The notes: generated from the letters alone by a model not told the origin. DNA of 32,857 nt from Ignavibacteriota bacterium (GCA_003142475.1 PLMK01000065.1:16875-49731), one strand, 5' to 3'; positions 15,570 through 24,625 are shown, counted from the stretch's first letter. Numbers and translations are program-made.

Positions 15570-15598
15570 AATATACTTTTTGATTTTGTATTACGCAA
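15570..15598 (-). promoter_or_regulatory. Promoter of the FnIII protein gene
   Basis: TTGCGT (15598-15593), 17-bp spacer, TATATT (15575-15570). The -10 is 7 nt from the ATG, so the first transcribed base should fall at or next to the start codon. Confidence 0.6.
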
Positions 15599-15693
15599 GT
15601 ACTGAATAATTAATTTTTCTAATTTATTTCTTTTTTTGCGTCTTTCGATACAGGTCAATAAGTCCTTTTATTTGCCAATTTAAGCGATGAATT

Positions 15694-16590
15694 TTATAGT
15701 AATTCTTTTCTCAAGCGCATAAAAATAATATCTGATAATTCCGATATTATCAAACCGGACAGAATTAGTATTCCTCCAACGATTCCAATCATTCCTATTT
15801 GTTCGCCAATAATAAAAAAAGCAAAAATTGCAGCAATAGGCGGTTCCATCGAATAAATAATTGCACTCCGTGTCGGTGTAGTGTAATTCTGATATTTTGT
15901 CATCATATATAGCGCAACAACGGTTGGCATCACCGTTAAATATGCGAGGTTTAGGAGAAAGTTGGTAGTCAAATTCAGGTGTGCTGTTTCTAAAAAAGGA
16001 ATCGCTATTGCGGCAAGAATTGCCGTTGAAGCAAACTGTATAAAAGTCAAATGTGCTGGATCATGGTCCTTGCCATAAACACCGAGATAAACTGTGTATA
16101 TGCTAAACAAAACAGCACAAATGAGAGTCAGCGTATCACCAATATTAAACTCTGATCCTTTGGGAGATGTCAACCAATACAAACCAAAGGCAACTAATAC
16201 AACTCCGATAATATTTCCAATCTTTGGTGCTTTACGCTCGATGATAAGCTGAAATATTGGCGTGAAGACAACCATTAGTCCAGTAATGAATGCAGATTTT
16301 GAGGCAGTCGTAAATTTCATCCCGATTGTTTGCAGCATAAATCCTAAAAACAACAGCATACCAAGAATTAAACCTTTAGCGACTCCATCCTTCGAGATTG
16401 TCCGTAGTCTTCGGAAGAAGAGCGCAGCAAACAGAACTGACGCCGCAAAAAAACGGATGGCAACATAGACAAAAGGAGAAGCGTTCTCGAGGATAAATTT
16501 AGTCAGAACAAATGTGCTGCCCCAAATAATTGTTAAGGAAAGCAAAACCGATTCTGCGCGTGTTCGTGATGTCAACTGCATTTCACTCAC
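15694..16590 (-). CDS. EamA-family (DMT) transporter
   Basis: 298 aa with about ten membrane helices in two EamA halves: LLSLTIIWGSTFVLTKFI at the N-terminus, FLGFMLQTIGMKFTTASKSAFITGL in the first half, and TPTRSAIIYSMEPPIAAIFAF in the second. All are typical of drug/metabolite exporters (RhaT/YdcZ type). The substrate is unknown. It starts with GTG 16590 (ATG 16581 is an alternative) 6 bp after the DUF362 stop, so it is the last gene of the UbiA-DUF362-EamA run. Confidence 0.9.
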   Translation of the reverse strand: MSEMQLTSRTRAESVLLSLTIIWGSTFVLTKFILENASPFVYVAIRFFAASVLFAALFFRRLRTISKDGVAKGLILGMLLFLGFMLQTIGMKFTTASKSAFITGLMVVFTPIFQLIIERKAPKIGNIIGVVLVAFGLYWLTSPKGSEFNIGDTLTLICAVLFSIYTVYLGVYGKDHDPAHLTFIQFASTAILAAIAIPFLETAHLNLTTNFLLNLAYLTVMPTVVALYMMTKYQNYTTPTRSAIIYSMEPPIAAIFAFFIIGEQIGMIGIVGGILILSGLIISELSDIIFMRLRKELL

Positions 16591-16596
16591 AAATTA

Positions 16597-17739
16597 TTAT
16601 CCAATTGGCGGGTACGATGCAAAAAGTTTTCCCCAATGCGTTTTCTCAAGCCAGTGTTTGAACACGCGTCTATCTCGAATCGGCCATCGGTAATAGTCGT
16701 GATAAAACTCAGAACCAAAAATAAACAAGTTGACAAGAGGTGTGCGGAAGAAAATACTTTGGAGTTTTTTTAAGAATCCAAACCACAGCAGATCACCTGC
16801 CCTGCTTGCTAAATTATCACCAACTGTAAATTTCCAATTTTCGTTTGAAATGTCTTCTCCCACGATTGTAATCTCTCGCGGGTCGCCGCATCCGAGATCA
16901 CTTTGGTGCGCCAGATTAATATATTTAATAGAGAGTGGGTCGAATCCCATCATCTTTGCTGCAACTGCATCAATCGCAACCTGATCAGCACTGGCGAGAA
17001 TAAGATTTTTTTCAACGGGAAACATGGTTCGAGGTCCTGGACCGTTCCCTGCCGTTGTTCCGTCCATTACTGCGAAAATACCCGTATGAATTTCTTTTTG
17101 AATGGCGAGTAAATCAACAAGTGTTTCATGAATCCATGTATGTGTATAATGCCTATTTGTAGCTAGTAAACCACCAAACGCATTTTTCATTGCTCCGGTT
17201 GTCGTTGTATAGATATGACATTTCACAGTCGGCAGATGAAGAATATTCTTTCCCAAAAAGTAATCTGGAATACGAATGCCATCAGGGAATATTTGGTCAA
17301 GCACAAGCATCGGTGATTTTGGTTTATACTCAGTCCACTTCATATCAGCGTCCTGAAAGTTGAAGAGAACTGGAATCCGATATTTCTTGAATAGCGGCGT
17401 GTACTTATTTAAGTCCTCGCCTTTGAATGCATCTGTTACCACTGTTTTATTCTGCACACATACAACATCATTAAAACCATTTTTGTGTAGACCAAGAATC
17501 GTACCCTCCAATTGCCACGGTGTTGTATTGGCACCGGGGAAAGGGAAATGCCAAGAGATATTATCTTTCAGAATTGTAGTCGCACCGAGTTTCAGCGCAT
17601 TTTTTATTCCGGCAAGTTCCATTGCATGCTGTATATCTTCCAGAACTGTTTGTGGTGTCGTTCTCACGACAGCTACTTTTGGCGTGCAAGTTGGAAGATT
17701 GGAAATTCTTTTTGGAGATTTCGGTTCCGGTAATTTCAT
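16597..17739 (-). CDS. DUF362 domain-containing protein
   Basis: 380 aa, cytosolic. It has the DUF362 core: KDNISWHFPFPGANTTPWQ, LPTVKCHIYTTTTGAMKNAFG, VMDGTTAGNGPGPRTM, and ASADQVAIDAVAAKMMGFDP. Many DUF362 proteins carry an attached 4Fe-4S ferredoxin domain; none is visible here. The C-terminal 90 residues are aromatic-rich (FFRTPLVNLFIFGSEFYHDYYRW) and may touch the membrane. The biochemical role is not established. It starts 1 bp after the UbiA-type gene ends, hinting at a shared lipid- or quinone-related pathway, which is inference. Confidence 0.88.
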   Translation of the reverse strand: MKLPEPKSPKRISNLPTCTPKVAVVRTTPQTVLEDIQHAMELAGIKNALKLGATTILKDNISWHFPFPGANTTPWQLEGTILGLHKNGFNDVVCVQNKTVVTDAFKGEDLNKYTPLFKKYRIPVLFNFQDADMKWTEYKPKSPMLVLDQIFPDGIRIPDYFLGKNILHLPTVKCHIYTTTTGAMKNAFGGLLATNRHYTHTWIHETLVDLLAIQKEIHTGIFAVMDGTTAGNGPGPRTMFPVEKNLILASADQVAIDAVAAKMMGFDPLSIKYINLAHQSDLGCGDPREITIVGEDISNENWKFTVGDNLASRAGDLLWFGFLKKLQSIFFRTPLVNLFIFGSEFYHDYYRWPIRDRRVFKHWLEKTHWGKLFASYPPIG

Positions 17740-17740
17740 A

Positions 17741-18646
17741 TTAGAATATCCATCTGATTGTATCGTGATAATATATTATAAATACACAAGCAATGAACCA
17801 TAACAGAATGTTTACCATCAATGGCGCATCACTTAGCAATAAGTGCATCGGGTTGTCATCTGTTTTTCGATCTCGCATAAGAAAGATGTATCGAAAAATA
17901 CCAAACAATACAAACACCGTAGTGAAAATAAGGTTCTCTGTTCCATAAATAGTCACAGTACGTTCAGCAACGGTATAGAGTGCGTACGAAATTGCCATTC
18001 CAGACGCTGCCACTGTCATGATTTGATCCAAGAACGTCACATCGTACTGCTTCAATACCGGACGCGAAGCATAGGAATCGGTCGCAGCACTAAGCATTAA
18101 TTCGCCGCGCCGTTTGGAAACTGCAAGAAACACCGAGACGAAGAGTGTACATAGTATCAACCACGAAGAAATCACGACTTCGATGGCGAAGACGCCGGCG
18201 AGAACGCGCAGCATAAATCCCGCCGCAATGATAAACACATCTACTATGACAATTTGCTTCAACCAGAATGAATAAGCAAGATTTAAAAACCCGTAGAGCG
18301 CAATTGCGTACCAGAATCGCAAATTTAAATATGGGGTTAAACAGATGATGAAAATAAGTAAAATCAGAATAACGCCAACGGCATCAGATAATCTAAGAAT
18401 CCCAGATGCAAGAGGACGATTTCTTTTTATAGGATGAAGTTTATCCGCTTCACTATCTGTAATGTCGTTGATAACATACATAATGCTGGAGATAAGACAG
18501 AAACCGACGAATGCAAGCGCTTCACGCCAGATGTATGTTGTTTCAAATAGATGTTTCGAAAAAACAAGCGGAGCGAACAGAAAACCGTTCTTTAGCCATT
18601 GGGCGGGGCGTAATAAATTAAACACGCCGATAATTTTCTTTTGCAC
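17741..18646 (-). CDS. UbiA-superfamily prenyltransferase, decaprenyl-phosphate phosphoribosyltransferase-like
   Basis: 301 aa with eight to nine membrane helices. The first conserved Asp motif is NDITDSEADKLHPIKRNRP, and the second, YSFWLKQIVIVDVFIIAAGF, is followed by MLRVLAGVFAIEV. RPAQWLKNGF at the N-terminus and HPIKRNRPLASG match the DPPR-synthase branch (Rv3806c-like), which attaches phosphoribose to polyprenyl phosphate for cell-surface pentoses. It starts at GTG 18646 with AAGGAG 9 nt upstream. It is followed at 1 bp by DUF362. The substrate assignment is by branch resemblance only. Confidence 0.85.
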   Translation of the reverse strand: MQKKIIGVFNLLRPAQWLKNGFLFAPLVFSKHLFETTYIWREALAFVGFCLISSIMYVINDITDSEADKLHPIKRNRPLASGILRLSDAVGVILILLIFIICLTPYLNLRFWYAIALYGFLNLAYSFWLKQIVIVDVFIIAAGFMLRVLAGVFAIEVVISSWLILCTLFVSVFLAVSKRRGELMLSAATDSYASRPVLKQYDVTFLDQIMTVAASGMAISYALYTVAERTVTIYGTENLIFTTVFVLFGIFRYIFLMRDRKTDDNPMHLLLSDAPLMVNILLWFIACVFIIYYHDTIRWIF

Positions 18647-18706
18647 TGCACCTCTCTCCTTAATCTATTGAAAGGTGATTCATATCCATCGCGAAGATTG
18701 CATCTT

Positions 18707-20569
18707 TTATGTTCTCCCAAATCGCTTGTCGAGTTCTTCCAATGAAATTCTCACAATCACCGGTCTGCCATGTGGGCAGACGTACGGCATTTTAGCAAGA
18801 AATAAATGTTCGATCAGCACGACCATCTCTGTCACGTTTAATCTATCTCCCGCTTTAATCGCCGCTTTGCATGCAAAAGATTTCGCCAGATTGTCTCTTA
18901 CATCTTTCACACCGGTGTGCTCATTGTTTTTGAATTCATCCAGCACTTCCTGCAAAATTTTTTTTTCATTCCCAATACGTACATCCGCTGGAATACCGTC
19001 TATTACAACTGTGTTTTTACCGAAGAGTCGCATGTCGAATCCAAGATGCACAAGATCCGGCAGCAATTCTTTTACTAATGAATAATCGCTTGCGCCCAGA
19101 TCAACGGTTTCTGGGAACAGAAGCTGCTGCGACGACGGCAGAGTGTTCTCGAAATTCGCCATCACGCGTTCGTAGAGAATGCGTTCGTGCGCAGCATGCT
19201 GATCAATAATCATCAATCCGTTGTGAATCTGCGAAATAATATATTTATTATGCGCCTGCCAAATCGGTTTGCTCTCCGGCATCTGCGATTGATCCAGCGC
19301 CGATCTTTGCGCAAGGACTCTATTAAGCGAGGATGAAGAAGTCTCAAACGGCAACGGAGATTCCAAATTTGATTCAGAAGGTCGAATATCATCAAGACCG
19401 ATTATATGAGGTGTTGGTGGTGTTGATTGCTCTCCAGACCGAATGTCGGGGCGAAGTGGGAACACTGGTGCACCTGTTTGATCAATAGCTCCCTGTTTCC
19501 ACGCTTGCTCACTAAATCGAAACTTGACATCAAACGGCGAGACTGCGTTTCCATCACGAAACGACATTGATGGAATCAAATCATTTGCCGCAAGCGCCTT
19601 TCTCACAACAGACAGGATAATGCGATAGACATTCGATTCGTTTTCGAACTTCACTTCCATCTTCGATGGATGGACATTGACATCAATTTTCTTAGGATCA
19701 ATCGTAAGATTCAAAATAAAGAATGGAAATGATCCTTTCTCTAACATATGTTCGTATGCTTGAAAAACTGCATGATTAATCATTCTGCTGAAAATAAATC
19801 GTCGGTTCAGAAAGACAAATTGTTCTATACGGCTTTTGCGAGCGAAATCTGGCTTACCAAGAAATCCGTTCACCGTCATCAATTCGTTAGCGTCGTCAAA
19901 TTTGAACATTGAACCAAATTGTGACTTACCAAATACTTCAGCCACTCGTCTTTCAACATTTTGCGATTTCAAGTCAAGCATGACTTCATCGTCACTCGCG
20001 TAGAACCATTCAACTTCGGGATATGCAATCGCCATTCTAACAATCACATCAGTTATGTTCTTAAGCTCTGTGTGCCGTGTTTTTAGAAAATTGCGCCGCG
20101 CTGGAGTATTATAAAACAAATTGCGAACTGTAATATTTGTGCCACGCTCCAATGCTGATTTAGATTTCTCTATGGTCTCGCTGCCCTCAATCCGGATGTG
20201 CGTTGCGAGATCATCAGAATCTGTCCGAGTTTTTAATTCCACTTGCGCAACTGCCGCTATAGAAGCGAGTGCTTCGCCACGAAATCCGAGTGTCCGAATT
20301 TCTTCCAGATCGCTCGCCGAATGAATCTTACTCGTGGCATGTCTTCGGAATGCGAGCGATGCATCTTGTTCAGACATTCCTTCGCCGTCGTCCACTACTT
20401 GGATTAACGCTTTGCCTGCATCCTTGACAATAACGCTGATGCGTGTCGCCTTAGCATCAAGTGAGTTCTCAATTAACTCTTTAACGACAGCTGCGGGACG
20501 CTGCACCACTTCACCTGCAGCAATTTTGTTAGATAACTCCGGTGATAATATGTGAATCTTGAAAGACAT
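18707..20569 (-). CDS. mutL: DNA mismatch repair protein MutL
   Basis: 620 aa. The GHKL ATPase N-terminus has KIAAGEVVQRPAAVVKELIENSLDA, DDGEGM, RHATSKI and GFRGEALASI. The low-complexity linker is at about residues 345-430. The C-terminal dimerisation domain contains the endonuclease motif DQHAAHERILYE near residue 455 and CPHGRPV near the end, so this MutL should nick DNA, as in bacteria without MutH. The ACKAAIKAG motif replaces the more usual ACHxAxxAG. It starts 74 bp after ftsY with an AT-rich hairpin between them. No mutS is in the window. Confidence 0.97.
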   Translation of the reverse strand: MSFKIHILSPELSNKIAAGEVVQRPAAVVKELIENSLDAKATRISVIVKDAGKALIQVVDDGEGMSEQDASLAFRRHATSKIHSASDLEEIRTLGFRGEALASIAAVAQVELKTRTDSDDLATHIRIEGSETIEKSKSALERGTNITVRNLFYNTPARRNFLKTRHTELKNITDVIVRMAIAYPEVEWFYASDDEVMLDLKSQNVERRVAEVFGKSQFGSMFKFDDANELMTVNGFLGKPDFARKSRIEQFVFLNRRFIFSRMINHAVFQAYEHMLEKGSFPFFILNLTIDPKKIDVNVHPSKMEVKFENESNVYRIILSVVRKALAANDLIPSMSFRDGNAVSPFDVKFRFSEQAWKQGAIDQTGAPVFPLRPDIRSGEQSTPPTPHIIGLDDIRPSESNLESPLPFETSSSSLNRVLAQRSALDQSQMPESKPIWQAHNKYIISQIHNGLMIIDQHAAHERILYERVMANFENTLPSSQQLLFPETVDLGASDYSLVKELLPDLVHLGFDMRLFGKNTVVIDGIPADVRIGNEKKILQEVLDEFKNNEHTGVKDVRDNLAKSFACKAAIKAGDRLNVTEMVVLIEHLFLAKMPYVCPHGRPVIVRISLEELDKRFGRT

Positions 20570-20596
20570 GTTTAAATAATGTATGAAAAATTAAAA

Positions 20597-20636
20597 ATGA
20601 AAATACAATTTCAATCCAATTCCTTCTAATTTTCAT
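20597..20636 (-). terminator. Weak AT-rich terminator between ftsY and mutL
   Basis: ATGAAAAT (20597-20604) and ATTTTCAT (20629-20636) form an 8-bp stem; the minus strand continues with TTTAATTTTT. The AT-rich stem and 24-nt loop make partial read-through into mutL likely. Confidence 0.45.
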
Positions 20637-20643
20637 CTTCAGT

Positions 20644-21585
20644 CTAATTTACTTCAAACAACGCATCGACAAATGCACGGCGATCAAATACTTGTAGGTC
20701 ATCAATCTTTTCCCCAACGCCAATAAACTTCACCGGCATCTTCATCTCATTGCTGATGGCAAGCACAATTCCGCCTTTTGCCGTACCATCAAGCTTTGTC
20801 AATACAAGTCCAGTTACTTCAACGGCTTCTGTAAAATGTTTCACTTGTTGCAAGCCGTTTTGTCCAGTCGTTGCATCTAGTACCAATAACACTTCGTGCG
20901 GAGCGCCAGGCAAACGTTTTGCCATCACTCGTTTAATCTTTTTCAATTCTTCCATCAAGTTTGTTTTCGTATGCAGGCGCCCAGCTGTATCTATGATTAC
21001 CACATCGGCTTGCTTCGATAGTGCTGAGTTAATTGCATCGAACGCGACTGACGCCGGATCTGCACCGTGCGATTGCTGTACAATATCTACACCGGCGCGT
21101 TGCGCCCAAATTTCGAGTTGTTCGTTTGCCGCCGCACGAAATGTATCTGCCGCTCCGATTACAACCTTATAACCTGCTTGACGGTACTGATATGCCATCT
21201 TGCCGATAGTCGTTGTTTTACCTGCTCCATTCACTCCAACAACCATCACGACAAACGGTTTTACCGATGCGGGTGGAATTTTCAAGGACGATTCTTTTCC
21301 GTCATCGATATGCAGAATCGTTTCGATTTCTTCCTTCAATAAAGAAATAAGTTGAGATGTGGATTCATACTTATCTTCTTTTACGCGACGCTTCAGGTGA
21401 GACAAGATAACACTCGCCGTCTGCACACCGACATCACCCGCTATTAAAATATCTTCCAACTGGCTTAGCAGTTCGTCGTCGATCGTACTCTTAGTTGCGG
21501 CAAGCTGCTGCACTTTGCTGACAATCGAATCCCGTGTCTTAGCAAGTCCGGCTTTGAGCTTGGAGAGTGTATTAAAAAGTCCCAT
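20644..21585 (-). CDS. ftsY: Signal recognition particle receptor FtsY
   Basis: 313 aa GTPase that docks SRP-ribosome complexes at the membrane. The NG core is complete: the N domain with DELLSQLEDILIAGDVGV, G1 GVNGAGKTTTIGK, DTFRAAANEQL, G3 DTAGRLHTK, G4 TKLDGTAKGG, and FIGVGEKIDDLQVFD. There is no acidic A domain, only a short basic N-terminus. The start was chosen at 21585 (MGLFNTLSKLK); a 62-residue longer frame would overlap pgsA and has no family support. It begins 2 bp after pgsA. Confidence 0.97.
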   Translation of the reverse strand: MGLFNTLSKLKAGLAKTRDSIVSKVQQLAATKSTIDDELLSQLEDILIAGDVGVQTASVILSHLKRRVKEDKYESTSQLISLLKEEIETILHIDDGKESSLKIPPASVKPFVVMVVGVNGAGKTTTIGKMAYQYRQAGYKVVIGAADTFRAAANEQLEIWAQRAGVDIVQQSHGADPASVAFDAINSALSKQADVVIIDTAGRLHTKTNLMEELKKIKRVMAKRLPGAPHEVLLVLDATTGQNGLQQVKHFTEAVEVTGLVLTKLDGTAKGGIVLAISNEMKMPVKFIGVGEKIDDLQVFDRRAFVDALFEVN

Positions 21586-21587
21586 CG

Positions 21588-22139
21588 TTACTTCATCACT
21601 TCTACATTCCTGCCGATAAACAATCTTTGAGCATAACTTACTAACGACAAAAGCATCATTACTATACTTGTCCATAGAGTATAAGTAAAAAGTTTGCCTA
21701 ATGCATTCACTTGAATTGTCGCTAAAAAGAAAACCAACGCAACAAGCGCGACAGCAATTTTGCCGGGCCAATTTGATTGAGGTACAATTTTTTTCTTACG
21801 TTGGATGTAAAGTCCTCCGCTAAATATGAGGAGATCTCTCAGAAGAACAAAAACAACAAACCATATAGGCACATCTCCAGTCCAAGCCATCAACACCGCA
21901 AAAATGCCGATGCCAATTTTATCTGCAAGCGGATCTATGATTTTACCGAGGTCCGTTACCTGATGTAATTTTCTTGCAAGGAATCCATCAAGAAAATCTG
22001 TCGCAACTGCGATAACAATAATTCCTGCAGTCCACAAACGATGATATGGAAAATCCAAGACAAGACAATATCCCATTGGAATCACCAAGAAGATACGACT
22101 TGCACTGAGAAGATTAGAAACTGTGAAATAGCGATTCAT
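21588..22139 (-). CDS. pgsA: CDP-alcohol phosphatidyltransferase (phosphatidylglycerophosphate synthase type)
   Basis: 183 aa integral membrane enzyme that joins a CDP-diacylglycerol to an alcohol, most likely glycerol-3-phosphate. The catalytic signature DFLDGFLARKLHQVTDLGKI and the following DPLADK supply the D-x2-DG-x2-AR-x8-G-x3-D-x3-D residues. About five membrane helices. It lies 2 bp after purF and 2 bp before ftsY. The precise alcohol substrate cannot be read from sequence. Confidence 0.9.
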   Translation of the reverse strand: MNRYFTVSNLLSASRIFLVIPMGYCLVLDFPYHRLWTAGIIVIAVATDFLDGFLARKLHQVTDLGKIIDPLADKIGIGIFAVLMAWTGDVPIWFVVFVLLRDLLIFSGGLYIQRKKKIVPQSNWPGKIAVALVALVFFLATIQVNALGKLFTYTLWTSIVMMLLSLVSYAQRLFIGRNVEVMK

Positions 22140-22141
22140 TA

Positions 22142-23635
22142 CTAATCGTTTTCGTTCTTTGCTGCATCTGGGTCAATGGGCACTGGATAATTGCCGCTGA
22201 AGCAGGCGGTGCAATAGTGTTTGCCTTCTTCTGTCGGGGCAGATGCAAGAAGTTTTTCCATCGGCAGATAGGAAAGACTGTCAACGCCCAATTCCTGTCG
22301 AATGGCTTCAATGTCACCATTCAATCTATTTGCGATCAATTCTTCGCGGCTTGGGAAATCCATTCCATAGTAACATGGAAATTTGATAGGGGGACTCGAA
22401 ATACGGAAGTGCACTTCTTTTGGTTTTGCTTCTCGAATCATCTTCACTAATAGTTTTGATGTAGTCCCTCGAACAATTGAATCATCGACAATGACAACTA
22501 TGTTGTCCTTCAATACTCCCTTTACCGTATTAAATTTCACCTTCACTTTCAACTCGCGATGATTCTGCTGCGGTTGTATAAATGTGCGCCCAACGTAGTG
22601 GTTGCGGATAAGACCAAGTTCTAATTTTACTTTTAATCCTTGTTTATTACTTTCGGAAACATATCCAAGAGTGCAAGTGTTACTGGAATCAGGAACGCTG
22701 ATAACGATCACTTTATCATCAGGTGATTCCGGTGCAATCGGATTTTCGCCCGCAAGAAGTTTTCCTAACTTACGACGTACCTTATCGACATTGACACCGA
22801 AGACCTTGCTATCCGGGCGCGCAAAATAGATATACTCAAAGATGCAGTGATGCGGTTGCGAAGATTTCTTTGAAACCCAAAAGGACTTTATATTTCCCGT
22901 CGCGACTACATCTTTATCAATCACAACAATTTCACCTGGTGCGATATCGCGGATGTATTCAGCACCGTTTATATCGAAAGCGCAGGTTTCTGAGGCAACG
23001 ACGTACGCTCCATCTACTTTACCAAGTGCCAGAGGACGAAATCCATGCGGGTCACGTGCTGCAATCAAACTATCATCCGTTAGGATAACAAGTGAATATG
23101 CACCTTCAACAACATCCAGAGCTTCTTTAATTTGGAATATTTGCTCTTTCTGTTTGCTGTGAGCGATGAGATGTAAAATGATTTCGCTGTCGGAAGTTGA
23201 TTGGAAAATCGTTCCATCTTCTTGAAGCCGATGACGAAGTGTCCGGTAATTGGTCAGATTTCCATTATGGCTAAGTGCAAGATTGCCGGTTTTATAGTTC
23301 ACTACGAAGGGTTGAATATTAGATTTGTTATCCGAAGAACCAGTTGTGGAGTACCTATTATGTCCTATGGCAGCATTTCCTTTGAGGTCTTTGCGAAGTA
23401 TGTCTTCATCTTTGAAGACATCTGCAACAAGCCCGACGCCTTTTTGAATATTGAATCGCCACTTTTTCTTTTCAACAAGCCATTCACTGGAAATGATACC
23501 GGCGGCTTCCTGTCCACGATGCTGAAGCGCGTGTAAACCATAATAGCAAAAGACAGACGCTTCCGGATGACCAAAGACACCAAAAACACCGCAATGACAA
23601 CGCGGCTTTCCTTCTACGATAGCAAATTCTTTCAT
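22142..23635 (-). CDS. purF: Amidophosphoribosyltransferase
   Basis: 497 aa; first committed step of purine synthesis (PRPP plus glutamine to phosphoribosylamine). A 14-residue propeptide precedes the N-terminal nucleophile Cys15 in CHCGVFGVFGH, as in the B. subtilis-type enzyme. The PRPP loop is VIVVDDSIVRGTTS. Cys of HHCIFEYIYF, FPCYYGMDFP and the pair CTAC provide a 4Fe-4S cluster of the Gram-positive type. The start at 23635 is preferred over a frame beginning at 23653, which lies upstream of the predicted transcription start. No ribosome site is seen. It heads the purF-pgsA-ftsY(-mutL) operon. Confidence 0.97.
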   Translation of the reverse strand: MKEFAIVEGKPRCHCGVFGVFGHPEASVFCYYGLHALQHRGQEAAGIISSEWLVEKKKWRFNIQKGVGLVADVFKDEDILRKDLKGNAAIGHNRYSTTGSSDNKSNIQPFVVNYKTGNLALSHNGNLTNYRTLRHRLQEDGTIFQSTSDSEIILHLIAHSKQKEQIFQIKEALDVVEGAYSLVILTDDSLIAARDPHGFRPLALGKVDGAYVVASETCAFDINGAEYIRDIAPGEIVVIDKDVVATGNIKSFWVSKKSSQPHHCIFEYIYFARPDSKVFGVNVDKVRRKLGKLLAGENPIAPESPDDKVIVISVPDSSNTCTLGYVSESNKQGLKVKLELGLIRNHYVGRTFIQPQQNHRELKVKVKFNTVKGVLKDNIVVIVDDSIVRGTTSKLLVKMIREAKPKEVHFRISSPPIKFPCYYGMDFPSREELIANRLNGDIEAIRQELGVDSLSYLPMEKLLASAPTEEGKHYCTACFSGNYPVPIDPDAAKNEND

Positions 23636-23644
23636 AATGAATGT

Positions 23645-23673
23645 AAGATACAAAAAAAATGGCGGGCTTCCAA
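23645..23673 (-). promoter_or_regulatory. Promoter of the purF operon
   Basis: TTGGAA (23673-23668), 17-bp spacer, TATCTT (23650-23645). The -10 ends 9 nt before the purF ATG, giving a leader of about 2-3 nt. Confidence 0.5.
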
Positions 23674-23679
23674 AACAGA

Positions 23680-23729
23680 AACCTTGTTAAAGATATTTAA
23701 GATTAACCAACCATAACCTTAACAAGGTT
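23680..23729. promoter_or_regulatory. Dyad-symmetric element upstream of purF
   Basis: AACCTTAACAAGGTT (23715-23729) is a 6-bp dyad with a 3-nt centre. AACCTTGTTAA (23680-23690) repeats its half and is the exact complement of TTAACAAGGTT (23719-23729). Both copies lie just upstream of the predicted purF -35, where a regulator could bind; alternatively they form a hairpin past the barrel gene's terminator. Confidence 0.45.
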
Positions 23730-23738
23730 ACAAAAAAA

Positions 23739-23767
23739 GGGAGAAAACCTTTTTCAGATTTTCTCCC
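23739..23767 (-). terminator. Terminator of the outer-membrane barrel gene
   Basis: A 9-bp stem GGGAGAAAA / TTTTCTCCC with an 11-nt loop and seven T on the minus strand; 30 bp past the gene. Confidence 0.85.
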
Positions 23768-23797
23768 TGTCTTCGCTTATAAAAAGGCGATTATAAA

Positions 23798-24340
23798 TTA
23801 AAACTTGTATGCAATGCCAACGTTCAAGATGCCAAGGCCATATCCTAATTCTGCTTGCACTGCCCAGTGTGGATCGAAATAGTAGCGACCGCCGACAAAG
23901 ATACCAAATTCGAGAAAACTTGCAGAAGCACTTGAACCATCCCAACCGTAATATGGAAGCGTGCCAGTTACTTTTGATGAAACAATATTGTACCCTAAAA
24001 GTATGCCACCATAAGTATCTATATTGGGATTATGCAACAGATCATAATGATATGCACCACGTGCTGCAATCAGGATATACGTATACTTCCAACCATAATC
24101 TCCCCAAACAGTTTCCGAAGATGATGAGTAACCAACCGTGCCACCTATTGAGATGTTTTCGGTAATACCAGATTCATATCCGCCTGTAATTGCAATACCG
24201 CCACTACCATACGCACCAGCAAAACCACCGAGGCCAATACCCAGATTCGCAACTTGATCTCCCTTTTTGTATGCCATCTGACCAAACGATATGCTGAGTG
24301 CGAGAACCAACAGCACAGAAATCAGTAGAATGCGTTTCAT
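23798..24340 (-). CDS. Outer-membrane beta-barrel protein
   Basis: 180 aa. A signal peptide (MKRILLISVLLVLALSISFGQ) is followed by about eight alternating amphipathic strands rich in Gly and aromatic residues (GIAITGGYESGITENISIGG, YTYILIAARGAYHYDL, FGIFVGGRYYFDPHWAVQAE). The chain ends in the aromatic YKF expected of BamA substrates. It resembles OmpW/OmpA-type small barrels found widely in Bacteroidota and Chlorobiota; the function is not identifiable. AAGGAG lies 7 nt before the ATG. It is a single-gene unit with its own terminator and a 285-bp upstream gap. Confidence 0.88.
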   Translation of the reverse strand: MKRILLISVLLVLALSISFGQMAYKKGDQVANLGIGLGGFAGAYGSGGIAITGGYESGITENISIGGTVGYSSSSETVWGDYGWKYTYILIAARGAYHYDLLHNPNIDTYGGILLGYNIVSSKVTGTLPYYGWDGSSASASFLEFGIFVGGRYYFDPHWAVQAELGYGLGILNVGIAYKF

Positions 24341-24625
24341 TATATAACTCCTTATTTGATTAGTGAAATGAGATATTGTGGTTCACCCACATGTAACATT
24401 ATCAGATAAAAACCACGAAAAATATAAACCTACAACACCTAAATGTCAAGCAGTTTCTTATATATTCCCGAAATTTATCTCTATTAGTTGAGAAAGAAAC
24501 GAGGCAGCAAGTAGAATAACAAAGACGACAATGCAAAATAAATAGTACAGTTCTACGAAACTTTTTGTTTATATAAGTATAAGTAATAATTAATGCAAAG
24601 TAGAGAAATGTATTGATATAAAAGG
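24341..24625. other. Intergenic, AT-rich
   Basis: Nothing coding is seen. It holds the promoter region of the barrel gene on the minus strand (a GTGG-GTGAA-CCAC hairpin near 24380; no convincing -35/-10) and the 3' flank of the lytic transglycosylase gene, without a clear terminator. Confidence 0.3.
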
